This document shows positions 38,860-47,880 of a stretch of DNA of 64,000 nt, one piece after another. Made by a program: the position numbers and the translations under genes. Where the stretch lies: positions 62,001 to 126,000 of the forward strand of contig JAQMWT010000050.1 of assembly GCA_029834535.1 (NCBI GenBank). The letters run 5' to 3'. The notes under the pieces are model-generated. The model had not been told where the DNA came from. It did not search any database and saw nothing but the letters and a program-made list of their open reading frames with translations. The DNA is from Chrysophaeum taylorii (lineage: Eukaryota > Sar > Pelagophyceae > Pelagomonadales > Pelagomonadaceae). Each line of letters starts with the position of its first letter. Position 1 is the first letter of the stretch.

Positions 38860-40444
38860 TCTGCAGTTACAGATCATCTCGCTTTATGTGTTGCTTCAAC
38901 GGCCCGTGTATCCTCTTTGCGTGCATTACCGATCAAGTTCTTATGGTGCGGCTTGCCACAACAGGCTGACAAACCGCGGGATTGCTATTTTCGTCAATCT
39001 ATGGTCAGACTTTCCGTGGTTATAAGAGTCCAGCAACACTCAAGCCAGACGCCAAGTCAGACTCGAGCCAGATCAGCCTCAAGCGAGACTTCGGGTCAGA
39101 CTCCATGCAGGCACCTGACTGAAATTGTTAAATCACCCGCGAATCCAGTTCGGATGTCGACCAGTTCACTAAGGAGCAATCTGGTGTGGCATATTTTTTG
39201 CCATTGCAGATCAGACGTGCTGATGTTTTTTACCCTGGCCGTACTCTTGAGTGGCAGCAGCATCTTTTGACCTCGTATTTACGTTCGTGTTTGCTCTGCG
39301 TTCGTGACCGTGTCCTTTCTGATGAAGATGCGTTCACCATTCCAGACTCGTAGGACTGGCCGGTTTTGCAGCTATCTCTTCGCTCTGTGTCCCCCGCGCA
39401 TAATTGACGGTCTGCCTCCCTGTCGGTTCCGCCGCCTACGTGTTCGTGTCGGACAGCTTGCCCGCGAGGCTTGTTGCCGAGCTCCTTGCCGCTGATGCAG
39501 ATTCAAATAATATGTGGTTCAACGTGTGGTCGCTGCTTTCGCCCATCTGGCGCGGGATGAATTACTTGTGCTCCGTACGGACAGGGTGGCTTCGCGCTCC
39601 TTCTCCCCCCGATTGCTCCTGCTACTTTTCTCGGCACATCTTCTGTTCTACCCCCATGTATAATTTTGTAACCTAAACTAGCCGCGACTCGACGCGACTC
39701 TCTAAGCCTATGGCTGGGCTGCATCGTCGCCGAAGTGGAGTGATGAACGGCAATTTGACTAAACTACCAAACTAGGCATCATACAAGTCTTCGACCCTAC
39801 CTTCGCTTTGTGGGATCGTACGCACTCATGGTAGTCTTTTGCTGTTCCATTTAAGATTTCGCATCTATGGCAGCCTTGTGAAGTTGCATTCAGATCATGT
39901 TCTTGCCCGCACCCATGTTAGCCGAAGGCTGCTGCTTTTCAGATTCCGCATCCAATGGCGGCATGGTGCTGTAGCAAAACAAACTGTGTTTTTGTGCGCA
40001 CAGCAGGCATCCTTGTGCTGTGGCACTTCAGATCACGCATCCTCGAAAGCTTGTGCGATGGCACTTCAATTTACCCACAAGCCGCGCTGCGAAAGACAGC
40101 ATGATCATAGCGCTACCATCATTATCGCAGTCTCGTTGAATCCTGTTAAAATGCAGCGCTGGGATATTACCACCCACATGGAGGAAACAGTCGCTAGACT
40201 GCCGTCAACACGAGCGGCAGCACGATTCGACAGTTCGAGAATCATGTGACAATTTTTTAACGAGGCGCACAACGCCGCCGACACCTGACCTGACTCTCAC
40301 GGCAGGAAACTCGGACGCTCGTTCGTCGCAATGTTCTGGATGGCTCTAAAGTCTGGGACAACTGAACTATGTATGGACAGAGTATCTCTCTTTTACCACA
40401 ACCGTTCGTTTTGCATACATACTGAACATCTCACAACATCGGCA
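38860..40444. other. Spacer between the tandem ABCG genes
   Basis: About 1.6 kb of lower GC with no confident gene. It includes a degenerate CAGACTC/GCCAGA short-repeat patch at 39040-39110 and a region at 39840-40070 in which GCACTTCAGAT/TTCGCATC-like motifs recur loosely. It presumably includes the promoter of the second copy. Confidence 0.5.
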
Positions 40445-42207
40445 ATGTACGACGAGGACGCCGAGGTACGGCTCGCAGAGAGGCGCGTTCACAGCGTGCG
40501 CAGGATCAAAAGGAAGAAGATCTCGAGCTCGTTTGGCGCGACGTGAGATTCGAGGTGCCCGGGAAGGTTATTCTCGACAACTTATGGGGCTCAGCGTCTG
40601 CGGGTCGCGTGACGGCGATCATGGGGCCTTCTGGGTGTGGGAAAACGACGCTCCTCGATTTCCTCGCGCAGCGGATTGACACGAAGAAGCGCGGTCGCTC
40701 GGTGAGCGGGTCGATAACCCTTGTTGGCGCCAAGGCGCGTGCCGCGTACGTGCAACAGGAGGATGCGCTGGTGGGCGTCCTGACGGTCGCCGAGACGCTC
40801 GCGGTAGCAGCGGCGTTCGCGGGGGCACCAAGATCGAGAGCGGACGAGTTGGTGCGGGAGTTTGGGCTCGAGAGCGCGAAAGATACCATGGTTGGCACAA
40901 TCTTCCAAAAGGGTATCAGCGGTGGCCAGAAGAGGCGTCTCTCGATCGCTGTGGAACTTGTCGCGCGACCGCGACTCGTGCTGCTCGACGAGCCTACCTC
41001 GGGCCTCGACTCGGCGTCTGCACTCGCCGTCATCACCCAGCTCTCGCAGATCGCCGGTGCCATTGATCAGTGCAAGGAATGCAAGCGCGTCGCTGTCGCG
41101 TGCACGCTCCACCAGCCGTCCAACGCAGTCTGGGCGCTCGTGGACCGCGTCTGCTTCCTCGCCGCGGGCAAGCTCGTGTATTTCGGGGGTACCCAAGCTG
41201 AACTGCTGGACTTCTTCAATCGCTGCGAACACCCCGTCCCACAATACGCCAACGTCGCCGACTACGTGTTGTCCCTCATCAACCAGGACTTCCCGGGACA
41301 CGCCGACGTCGACGAGATCGTCGCAGCCTTCGCGTTCGACCCGCCCGAGGTGCCACCACAACTCGTGGTTCCCGACGTCACTCCGCCGCGCGCCGGTGGT
41401 TTCTCGCGCTTTATCACGCTCTGCGGGCGCGGCTTCAAAGAACTCTCCCGTGATGTGGGCATCATCGGCGTCCGCCTCGCGATGTACACCATGCTCTCCG
41501 CGTTGATCGCACTCATGTTTCTCGACCTCGGAGACAAGAAGGGCGACACCGACGTCAATGCACGCGTCTCAGTCTTGTTTTATGTCGCAGCATTCATGGT
41601 GTTCATGTCGGTCGCGGTGCTCCCTTTTTACGTCATTCAGCGCGCCGTGTTCGTAAAGGAACGGTGCAACGGCGCCTACGACGTCCCGGAATATGTCGCC
41701 GCCAAGTTCGTTGTCGCCTTACCCGGTGTCTTTCTCATTGCTATCGTCTCGAGCGTCTTAATTGTCTTCCCGGCCAAACTCAACGGCTTCCCAGTCTACT
41801 TCCTCGACCTCTTTGTCTCGTTGCTCGTCGCAGAAAGCTTCATGGCTTTCGTCGCGGCCATCGTCCCCCACTTCATTGTCGGCATCGCCCTCGCCGCCGG
41901 CATCTTTGGTTTCAACATGCTCGTCGAGGGATTCTTCCGAGTCAAGCACGACATCCCGGTGTATCTCATCTGGGGCTATTACTACGCTTTCCACACGTAC
42001 ACCTTCCGAGTTTTCATGCACAACGAGTTTAACCCCATCAGCAAGTTCAACGGCCCCCAATTCCGCGACGGCAAACAAGTGCTCCGCTTCTACGACATGG
42101 GCAATGTGAACGTCACGCACGATTTTGCCGTCCTCATCGCGTGGATCGTCTTCTTCCAAATTTGCTACACGATGGTGCTGTACTTCTACCATACTGGACG
42201 CCGCTAG
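40445..42207 (+). CDS. ABCG-type half-transporter, copy 2, two exons
   Basis: A 7-codon first exon (40445-40465), a 38-bp intron (GTACGG donor) and exon 2 (40504-42207, exactly as long as in copy 1) give 574 residues. The NBD is nearly identical to copy 1, with all ABC motifs intact. Differences cluster in the membrane domain, for example IEYLNLGD in copy 1 against LMFLDLGD here, and FFLFKHDIPV against FFRVKHDIPV. Homology begins around 40456, inside exon 1, so the short N-termini (MFQTSALVADVE and MYDEDAE) and the promoters differ. This looks like a recent tandem duplication, with possibly different regulation. Confidence 0.9.
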
Positions 42208-42962
42208 TCTCCTGCCAAGTTGCGTTGTTCGCCACTTCCGCAGCCAAAACATTCCGGCTCATCTAATCATTACTTTCTGGCAACGAGCCGCTGGCGACTT
42301 TCTCTGCCGGAGCTCCGGCCCCCGCGCATATATTATTACTACGGTATGCAACTCCCATGCCCCAAGAGCCAGGATACACGAGCGCAGGGAAGAAGGACGC
42401 AGCAAAAATACAAATAACCATGCTTGCGCCACCACACCTCTCCTTGCCACGCGCAGTCCTTCCGGCAAAAAAAAAAAAGAAGGGCCTTCAAAAGACCAAG
42501 GTGGTGGTTGGTGGTGGTTGATAGTATATTGGCGGAGGCAGTAAAGGTAAGGGGTTGTTGCTGCGCCGCCATCAAGTGTGTGGGATATCATCAAAATGCA
42601 GAGGAGGAGAATCTCGGAGGTGTGTGAGTGATCGATCCTAAGCGAAGTGGGCATTAGTGTTCATCCACATTCATTGAACGGCGAAAAGCGCCCGATGGAT
42701 GACGTGGCGGTGGAAGGCAACAAGGTTGAATCGGGGGTAAAAGTAAGTAACTAACGGGTCTAAAATTCGATCATTCGGGGCAAAGAAGAATGAATCTCAG
42801 GAGGGCGTCGGAAAGGTTGAAGTTTCCACGTGGTTACTCTTAGCGGAATGTGGGGAATGTCAGGTCGCCACGGCAGCACATCAAGGATCGCGAGAATTCG
42901 CGTACGCTTTCTCTGTCCCCGTTTCTTGACCTATTCTTGACACCCCGCGATCAAGAGTCAAT
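42208..42962. other. Intergenic region, no gene seen
   Basis: About 750 bp after the second ABCG gene with a poly-A run near 42468-42480 and a GGT-rich patch near 42501-42520. No supported gene; probably holds the promoter of the next ORF. Confidence 0.45.
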
Positions 42963-43451
42963 ATGTCCAAGCCATATCACCACGCGCTCGACATTACCGG
43001 GACCTACAATCACCACGCGCTGTTGTTCGACAAATGGCTCGGGAGGCGGACCAACAAAACTCCGCGGTGTGCTTGGGCTGAGACGAGAAATGGCAAGTTC
43101 GCATGGCAGCCGCAGCAAAGCGTTGACTCGGAGCTGTACGCGTGGCAGTTGAGCATGCTGCAACGGGCGCGAAGTTACTGGCCCCGGAGCAAGTGCATGT
43201 TGTGCCAGAAGAGGAAGTGTTCGCGGCGGTGTGAGTTGAACGAGGACGCGAGTCCGAGGTACAGTCCTAGATGCGAGAAAGTTGTCTCGGCGAGCGAAGA
43301 GAAGGTGCCTCCCAAGTCGGGCGCGATCACTCCCACGAGCTCATGCAGTGGAGATTGTACGCCGCTCATCCTGGGCCACATTCCGGCGGGAGACAAGCTT
43401 TTGTTGTGGGGCTTGCACGCGCACGACCACTGGGCTTGCGACAGCGACTGA
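42963..43451 (+). CDS. Small Cys/His-rich orphan protein
   Basis: A 162-residue ORF with a good ATG. It is rich in His, Trp and Cys, with CMLCQKRKCSRRCEL in the middle, which could bind zinc, and LLLWGLHAHDHWACD at the end. No family recognised. GC and codon use are less biased than in the neighbours, so it could be a young gene or a chance ORF. Confidence 0.4.
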   Translation: MSKPYHHALDITGTYNHHALLFDKWLGRRTNKTPRCAWAETRNGKFAWQPQQSVDSELYAWQLSMLQRARSYWPRSKCMLCQKRKCSRRCELNEDASPRYSPRCEKVVSASEEKVPPKSGAITPTSSCSGDCTPLILGHIPAGDKLLLWGLHAHDHWACDSD

Positions 43452-43824
43452 CAAATCGGGGTGATTTGATTTTTGCTTGCTTTTTTTCTTCCCACTCTCT
43501 TCCTGCCGGTTTCGGAGGAGGAGGAGTGCTTGTTTGTGCTCGCTCGCTCCGGCAGCAGCTGGTGTGCCATGATGTTTGTCGCGGTGGATCCCCCCTTTTA
43601 TTGTTTACGAGACGACGACGACGATACGAGGCGGAGTCACCACCACCACCACCACCACCACACTCCATGTGCGTACATAGTCCCACGCCCCTGAGACAGA
43701 CAGACAGACAGACAGACAGAGAACGTTCGGAAATCAAAGAGAAAACGCGCCCCGTATATCATTCAGCCGTGATCGAGGTAATGTTCGTTCCGAGAGAAAC
43801 ATATGGCTCCCCTCCCTCACGTTG
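43452..43824. other. Intergenic region with microsatellites
   Basis: About 370 bp between convergent genes, with a CAC triplet run near 43638-43663 and a (GACA)n run at about 43693-43720. The GACA run is the same tetranucleotide found near the retroelement 3-prime end, but the rest of that terminus is absent here. Confidence 0.55.
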
Positions 43825-45486
43825 TTAGACATTGGCCTTTCGGTCTTGTTTTGTGAGGAGGCCCTTGGGGGCGGAGACTTGGACGTCGGTGACGGCGTGG
43901 TTTACGCGAAGGGTGGTCGCGATTTGGTCGGCGTACTTGCCTTGGACCATGATGGACCAGAATTGCTTGCCAGTGCGGTTGTCCTCGGTGCCTTTCCGCG
44001 GGGCGACGGAGGCAGACGCCGCGAAGCGAGACCGGAAGGTAGCCGCGATCGCGCGCAGATCCTTCTCGGAGAAACCCCAGGAATCAAGACCGTCGACGAA
44101 GGTGCAGTTGTTGTTCCGTACCCTCCTCACCGAGACGGTGACCCTGTGACCGCGCTTGGTGGCCTTCTTCGTCGTAGTATCTTCCGGGACAGTAGTAAGA
44201 TCGAGGGGTTCGAAGTCCGGGGCTCGCGACCAGTCGACGTCGACGATTTCGGTCACGCCAGGACTCAATTCCCTCGTCACGAGCGCATCACTCACTTCAT
44301 CGACAAACCTCGCTGCCTTCTTCCATCGCGTGTCTTTCACGTTTATGGTGCCGAGCTTGGCGGTTGCTGCAAAGATCTCGTTGAGGCGCGCGGATTTCTT
44401 TTTGCCACGAAAAGCGCCAGAAAGCACCGTGAAGAACGCGTCGCGGAAGCGAACGTCGACATCCTCTGGGGGTGATGGTTCCTCCGAGGACCGAGGTTCC
44501 TCCAGTGGCGGCGGCGCTTCGGGTGGCAGCGTCGTTTCGGCGGCGTCGTCATCATCATCATCATCATCATCGTCATCATCATCGAGGAGCGCGTCGGCCA
44601 AGCGAGCGTCCGCGACGGCGAGGTCCGCTCTGGTCGCGTCTTCGCGATCCAGCTTCGCGCGCTGATCCTCGTTGAGTGGTGGTGGTCTCTCCTTGAGGTC
44701 GTCGATGGCGCGGAGCGTTTTTTCGAGACGACGCTTGTCTTTGCGAAGCCCCTCGAGGGCCCGCGCGGCGGCGACCGCTTCCTCGGCCCGGAAGCGATCG
44801 GATTCGAGAACTACGCGGTCTCTGGTACGTCGTAAGAGACCATCGAGCGACGGAAGATCGCCGGCCGGCATCGTGTCGCCATTCCGGGAAATGACCTCGA
44901 CGGCGACCCCGCGCAATCCCTCCTCGACCATGGCGTCGTCAGATTTAGCAAACTTGCCGAGTGCGAAGGGCATCCATTCGGTCGTCTCGACGAGCGCGAC
45001 GAGCTCGCCCTTGGCGAAGGGGCCGCCGCAGAGGTCTCGTGCCCAGGAGGGCGGGGCGGGCTCGGGGATGGCCGCCGCCCCGAGGATCCCGGGGGCGAAG
45101 AGCTCGGCACCGCGGACGATCGCGGCCCGAGCCTGATCGCCGACTACGAGTTGTCGCACGAGCCACGGGCACGCCCGCAGCGCGCAGAGCGTCGGGACGA
45201 GTTCGCCGTTCCGGCTCACGAACAAAGGCGCCTCGCCGTCAAAGAAGACGGTTTCGTGCCTTCCCCTCGCAACGCGGTCGGGGCTCACCTCGACACACGC
45301 GGGCGAGAAGGCGCGTTCCACTTCCTGGCGAAACTTGCGCTTCTCCGAGTCTTTCAGCAGCTTTTTGGGGGGCTGCTTCTCCGACAGTCGTCCGTCGAAG
45401 CAGCACGGCCGGCGACGGGACGCCTCGGCGCGCTGCAGACATCGGACGACGTCCTCTGAAAGCCATCGCCTCCGACCGTCCACCAT
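43825..45486 (-). CDS. EIF2D: Translation initiation factor eIF2D (ligatin)-like
   Basis: A 553-residue protein with the ATG at 45486; the open frame to 45525 starts at GTG. The N-terminal region has the DUF1947/PUA pair (KFRQEVERAFSP, GEAPLFVSRNGELVPTLCAL, FAPGILGAAAIPEP, KGELVALVETTEWMPFALG). A coiled coil and an Asp run follow, then a winged-helix region (RLNEIFAATAKLGTINVKDT) and a C-terminal SUI1 domain (NNNCTFVDGLDSWGFSEKDL, KQFWSIMVQGKYADQIATTL). eIF2D recycles 40S subunits and can deliver initiator tRNA without eIF2 GTP. It is head-to-head with the SHIPPO gene, 32 bp between the ATGs. Confidence 0.9.
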   Translation of the reverse strand: MVDGRRRWLSEDVVRCLQRAEASRRRPCCFDGRLSEKQPPKKLLKDSEKRKFRQEVERAFSPACVEVSPDRVARGRHETVFFDGEAPLFVSRNGELVPTLCALRACPWLVRQLVVGDQARAAIVRGAELFAPGILGAAAIPEPAPPSWARDLCGGPFAKGELVALVETTEWMPFALGKFAKSDDAMVEEGLRGVAVEVISRNGDTMPAGDLPSLDGLLRRTRDRVVLESDRFRAEEAVAAARALEGLRKDKRRLEKTLRAIDDLKERPPPLNEDQRAKLDREDATRADLAVADARLADALLDDDDDDDDDDDDDAAETTLPPEAPPPLEEPRSSEEPSPPEDVDVRFRDAFFTVLSGAFRGKKKSARLNEIFAATAKLGTINVKDTRWKKAARFVDEVSDALVTRELSPGVTEIVDVDWSRAPDFEPLDLTTVPEDTTTKKATKRGHRVTVSVRRVRNNNCTFVDGLDSWGFSEKDLRAIAATFRSRFAASASVAPRKGTEDNRTGKQFWSIMVQGKYADQIATTLRVNHAVTDVQVSAPKGLLTKQDRKANV

Positions 45487-45518
45487 TACCCTCTTTGTAT
45501 CTTCGTGGATATAGTTCG

Positions 45519-46355
45519 ATGACACCCGACTTTGGGCCCTGCGACCCGCTGCGGCCCCACGACCCCCGGCCGCGACGACGCGTCGTGACGCCGGGGCCGG
45601 GGGCCTACGATTCGCCCATCGTCAAATTCAAGAAACTCGGGGCCGCCACCTTTGGGGAGAGCCTGAGATTTGGAGGCAAGGCAAAATCAACGACTGGGGC
45701 GACTTTCAGATACGCTGCCGTCGGGACTCAAGTCTCCTCGAGGAACTCGACAGCTCCAAGGGCTACGTTTGCGAGAGCGAACCGTATCTCCCGAGATCGT
45801 CGGACGCCGGGCCCCGGCGACTATTTTTCTTCTTCGACCGCTCGCGTCGTCGACACCCCCTCGTACTCCTTTTCGGGGGGGGCGGACGAGCGGTTTGTGG
45901 GCACCACCCACGTCTCCCCGGGTCCAAGTTACTACGACGTCTCGCCTTCACACCGCGTTGCCGCGCCTCTTATGGGCACCTCGGCCCGTTTTATGACGCC
46001 GAACTCGTTTTGTCGGCTCCACCGCGCGCGTCCGGGCCCCGGGGCCTACCGCAGCGTCTCCTCCTTTGGGAAACAGGTTGCCTCCGTCAACCGCACCTCC
46101 ATTTCCTGCGCCTTTGGCTCCGACGCGCGCTACAAGGTCGCATCCACGACCTCCCCAGGCCCGGGCGACTACGGCGCGCGCACCTACTTTGGCAGACAGC
46201 CACACTCCCGCGTGCGCACGGCCCCGCAATTTCGATTTGGCACCTCCAAACGTGCGTCTCCTCTCACCTTCGAGATGAGTCTCGAGTCTGTTCCCCCCGC
46301 AGGCCTCGCCGGAAATTCATATTCTTCTTCTTCTGCTTCGAGCCGGCGTTGCTAA
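45519..46355 (+). CDS. SHIPPO / sperm-tail PG-rich repeat protein
   Basis: A 278-residue protein starting at the ATG at 45519. It carries at least five PGPGxY-type repeats: VTPGPGAYDS, TPGPGDYFSS, SPGPSYYDVS, RPGPGAYRSV, SPGPGDYGAR. These define the STPG/SHIPPO (ODF3-like) family, whose members are microtubule inner or flagellum-associated proteins. Its presence suggests a flagellate stage. The frame extends upstream across the eIF2D gene, but the repeats only start after this ATG. The last ~20 residues are Ser-rich. Confidence 0.85.
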   Translation: MTPDFGPCDPLRPHDPRPRRRVVTPGPGAYDSPIVKFKKLGAATFGESLRFGGKAKSTTGATFRYAAVGTQVSSRNSTAPRATFARANRISRDRRTPGPGDYFSSSTARVVDTPSYSFSGGADERFVGTTHVSPGPSYYDVSPSHRVAAPLMGTSARFMTPNSFCRLHRARPGPGAYRSVSSFGKQVASVNRTSISCAFGSDARYKVASTTSPGPGDYGARTYFGRQPHSRVRTAPQFRFGTSKRASPLTFEMSLESVPPAGLAGNSYSSSSASSRRC

Positions 46356-46410
46356 CACCTTTTGACCCCCCTCCCCCTATTCTCATTACTTCTGGCGGAC
46401 TACTACTACG

Positions 46411-46560
46411 ATGTCTGTCTTTAAATGTCGACTGCTAAGAGGGGGGGGTGTGTGTGGGGAGCATGAAGGATGCGGGTGGGTTTGTGGGGTAGGAGGGATG
46501 TGCCTGACGGGCGGAGATAAGTACGCGGGACCTAGTCGGGGTCATCGCCGAGGCGTGGGG
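46411..46560 (-). mobile_element. Solo 3-prime-end fragment of the retroelement, abutting the ROK gene
   Basis: Read on the minus strand from 46560, this starts in the last codons of the retroelement C-terminal ORF (matching LGDDPD and its stop), runs through the 3-prime UTR and ends in TAAAGACAGACA near 46411. It is a 5-prime-truncated insertion in minus orientation. Its truncation point lies directly against the ATG of the ROK kinase at 46561. On the plus strand it is open and in frame with the kinase, adding 50 artefactual codons to a longest-ORF call. Confidence 0.75.
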
Positions 46561-47541
46561 ATGTCTGCCTCCTCCTACTACTACTACCTAGGGCTCGACC
46601 TCGGTGCGACGAACGCCAAGGCGGCCGTCGTTGGCGGGAGCGGCGATGTGGTCGGGTTCACGCAGCTCGCGTTGAACGATGAGGTGTGCACGTCGTCGAC
46701 GCTGGCACCAGAGACGGTCGTGGCGCGGTTGGTCGAGTGCGCCGACCTCGCACTCGCGACGGCCTACGTCGAGTGGACCGAGGTGCACGGCGTCGGCGTC
46801 GGAACCCCGGGAGCAGTCGAGGACGGGGTGGTTATCGCGGCGGCGAACCTGTTCGCGGGTCACTCGCGCGTGCCCTTGCGAAAGTTGCTGGCCGAGGCGA
46901 TCGCCGCCAAGCGCGGCGGCGACTCTGTGTCGATTTGCCTGGTCAACGACGCCGACGCGGCCCTCCTCGCCGAGCTTTGGATCGGCGCGGCGCGCAGCCG
47001 AGGAAACGTGGCCATGCTGACGCTCGGCTCTGGGATCGGCTGCGCGGCCGCTTTGGAGGGCCGCGTCCTCCGCGGTGCTCTGGAAGGCGGCCACATGATC
47101 GTCAACAGCGCCGAAAACGCGCGTTCGTGTACTTGCGGTAGCAGGGGCTGCCTCGAGGCCTACGCGTCGGCCAACTCGATCGTCCGAATGTACGAGGAGG
47201 CCGGTGGTCCCAGCCGAACGTGCGAGGCTATTTTTGAACTCGCTCGAGACGGCCGAGACAAACGCGCTAGTCAGGTCGTCGACGTCGCGATGCGTCACGT
47301 CGCTCTCGGCGCGATCAACCTTATCCGCATTCTCGATCCCGCCCTCGTCGTCCTCGCCGGGGGCGTCGTTGCCGGCGGAACCGTCTTTCTTTCGAGGCTG
47401 AGAGATACCATGGATTCCCTCGACTGGACCTGCCTCCCCCGCCGCTCCGACCGCGTCGTCCTCGCCGCCGCCGGCCTTGTCACCGGCTGCGTCGGCGCCG
47501 CTAAAGCGGCCCTCGACCACACCACTCCTCCTGTGCGATGA
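46561..47541 (+). CDS. ROK-family sugar kinase
   Basis: A 326-residue protein. The ATG at 46561 is chosen because all upstream codons are retroelement sequence. ATP-binding phosphate-1 motif LGLDLGATNAKAAVVGG, connect region VGVGTPGAVEDG, catalytic NDADAALLAELWIGAA, phosphate-2 LTLGSGIGCAAALEGRVLRG, and the ROK zinc motif with CTCGSRGCLEAYAS. ROK proteins are glucokinases, fructokinases or ManNAc/GlcNAc kinases. Here the ROK signature and lack of a DNA-binding domain mean an enzyme, most likely a glucokinase-type hexokinase. ROK glucokinases are mainly bacterial but also occur in algae and other protists, so transfer is possible but not shown by base composition. Confidence 0.9.
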   Translation: MSASSYYYYLGLDLGATNAKAAVVGGSGDVVGFTQLALNDEVCTSSTLAPETVVARLVECADLALATAYVEWTEVHGVGVGTPGAVEDGVVIAAANLFAGHSRVPLRKLLAEAIAAKRGGDSVSICLVNDADAALLAELWIGAARSRGNVAMLTLGSGIGCAAALEGRVLRGALEGGHMIVNSAENARSCTCGSRGCLEAYASANSIVRMYEEAGGPSRTCEAIFELARDGRDKRASQVVDVAMRHVALGAINLIRILDPALVVLAGGVVAGGTVFLSRLRDTMDSLDWTCLPRRSDRVVLAAAGLVTGCVGAAKAALDHTTPPVR

Positions 47542-47629
47542 CTACCAATTGTTTGTTTTATTAACGCCGAGACTCGGCGCCCTTTTTCTGCGTTTTCGTT
47601 TCTTTTCTACTAATCGGCAGATGTTTGTT

Positions 47630-47767
<138 letters not shown>

Positions 47768-47880
47768 TAAAAGGTCGACTGCTAAGAGGGGGGTGTGTGT
47801 GTGGTGCATGAAGGATGTGGGTGGTTTTGTGGGGTAGGAGGGATGTGCCTGACGGGCGTAGCTAGGTATGCGGGACCTAC

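Noticed and set aside
43693-43720. GACA run as another retroelement 3-prime end
   Set aside because: Lacks the TCGACATTTAAA motif and C-rich UTR seen in true fragments; treated as a microsatellite.
44961-45518. N-terminal 186 codons of the long plus ORF reaching the SHIPPO gene
   Set aside because: Antisense to eIF2D and Arg-rich; PGPGxY repeats begin only after the ATG at 45519.
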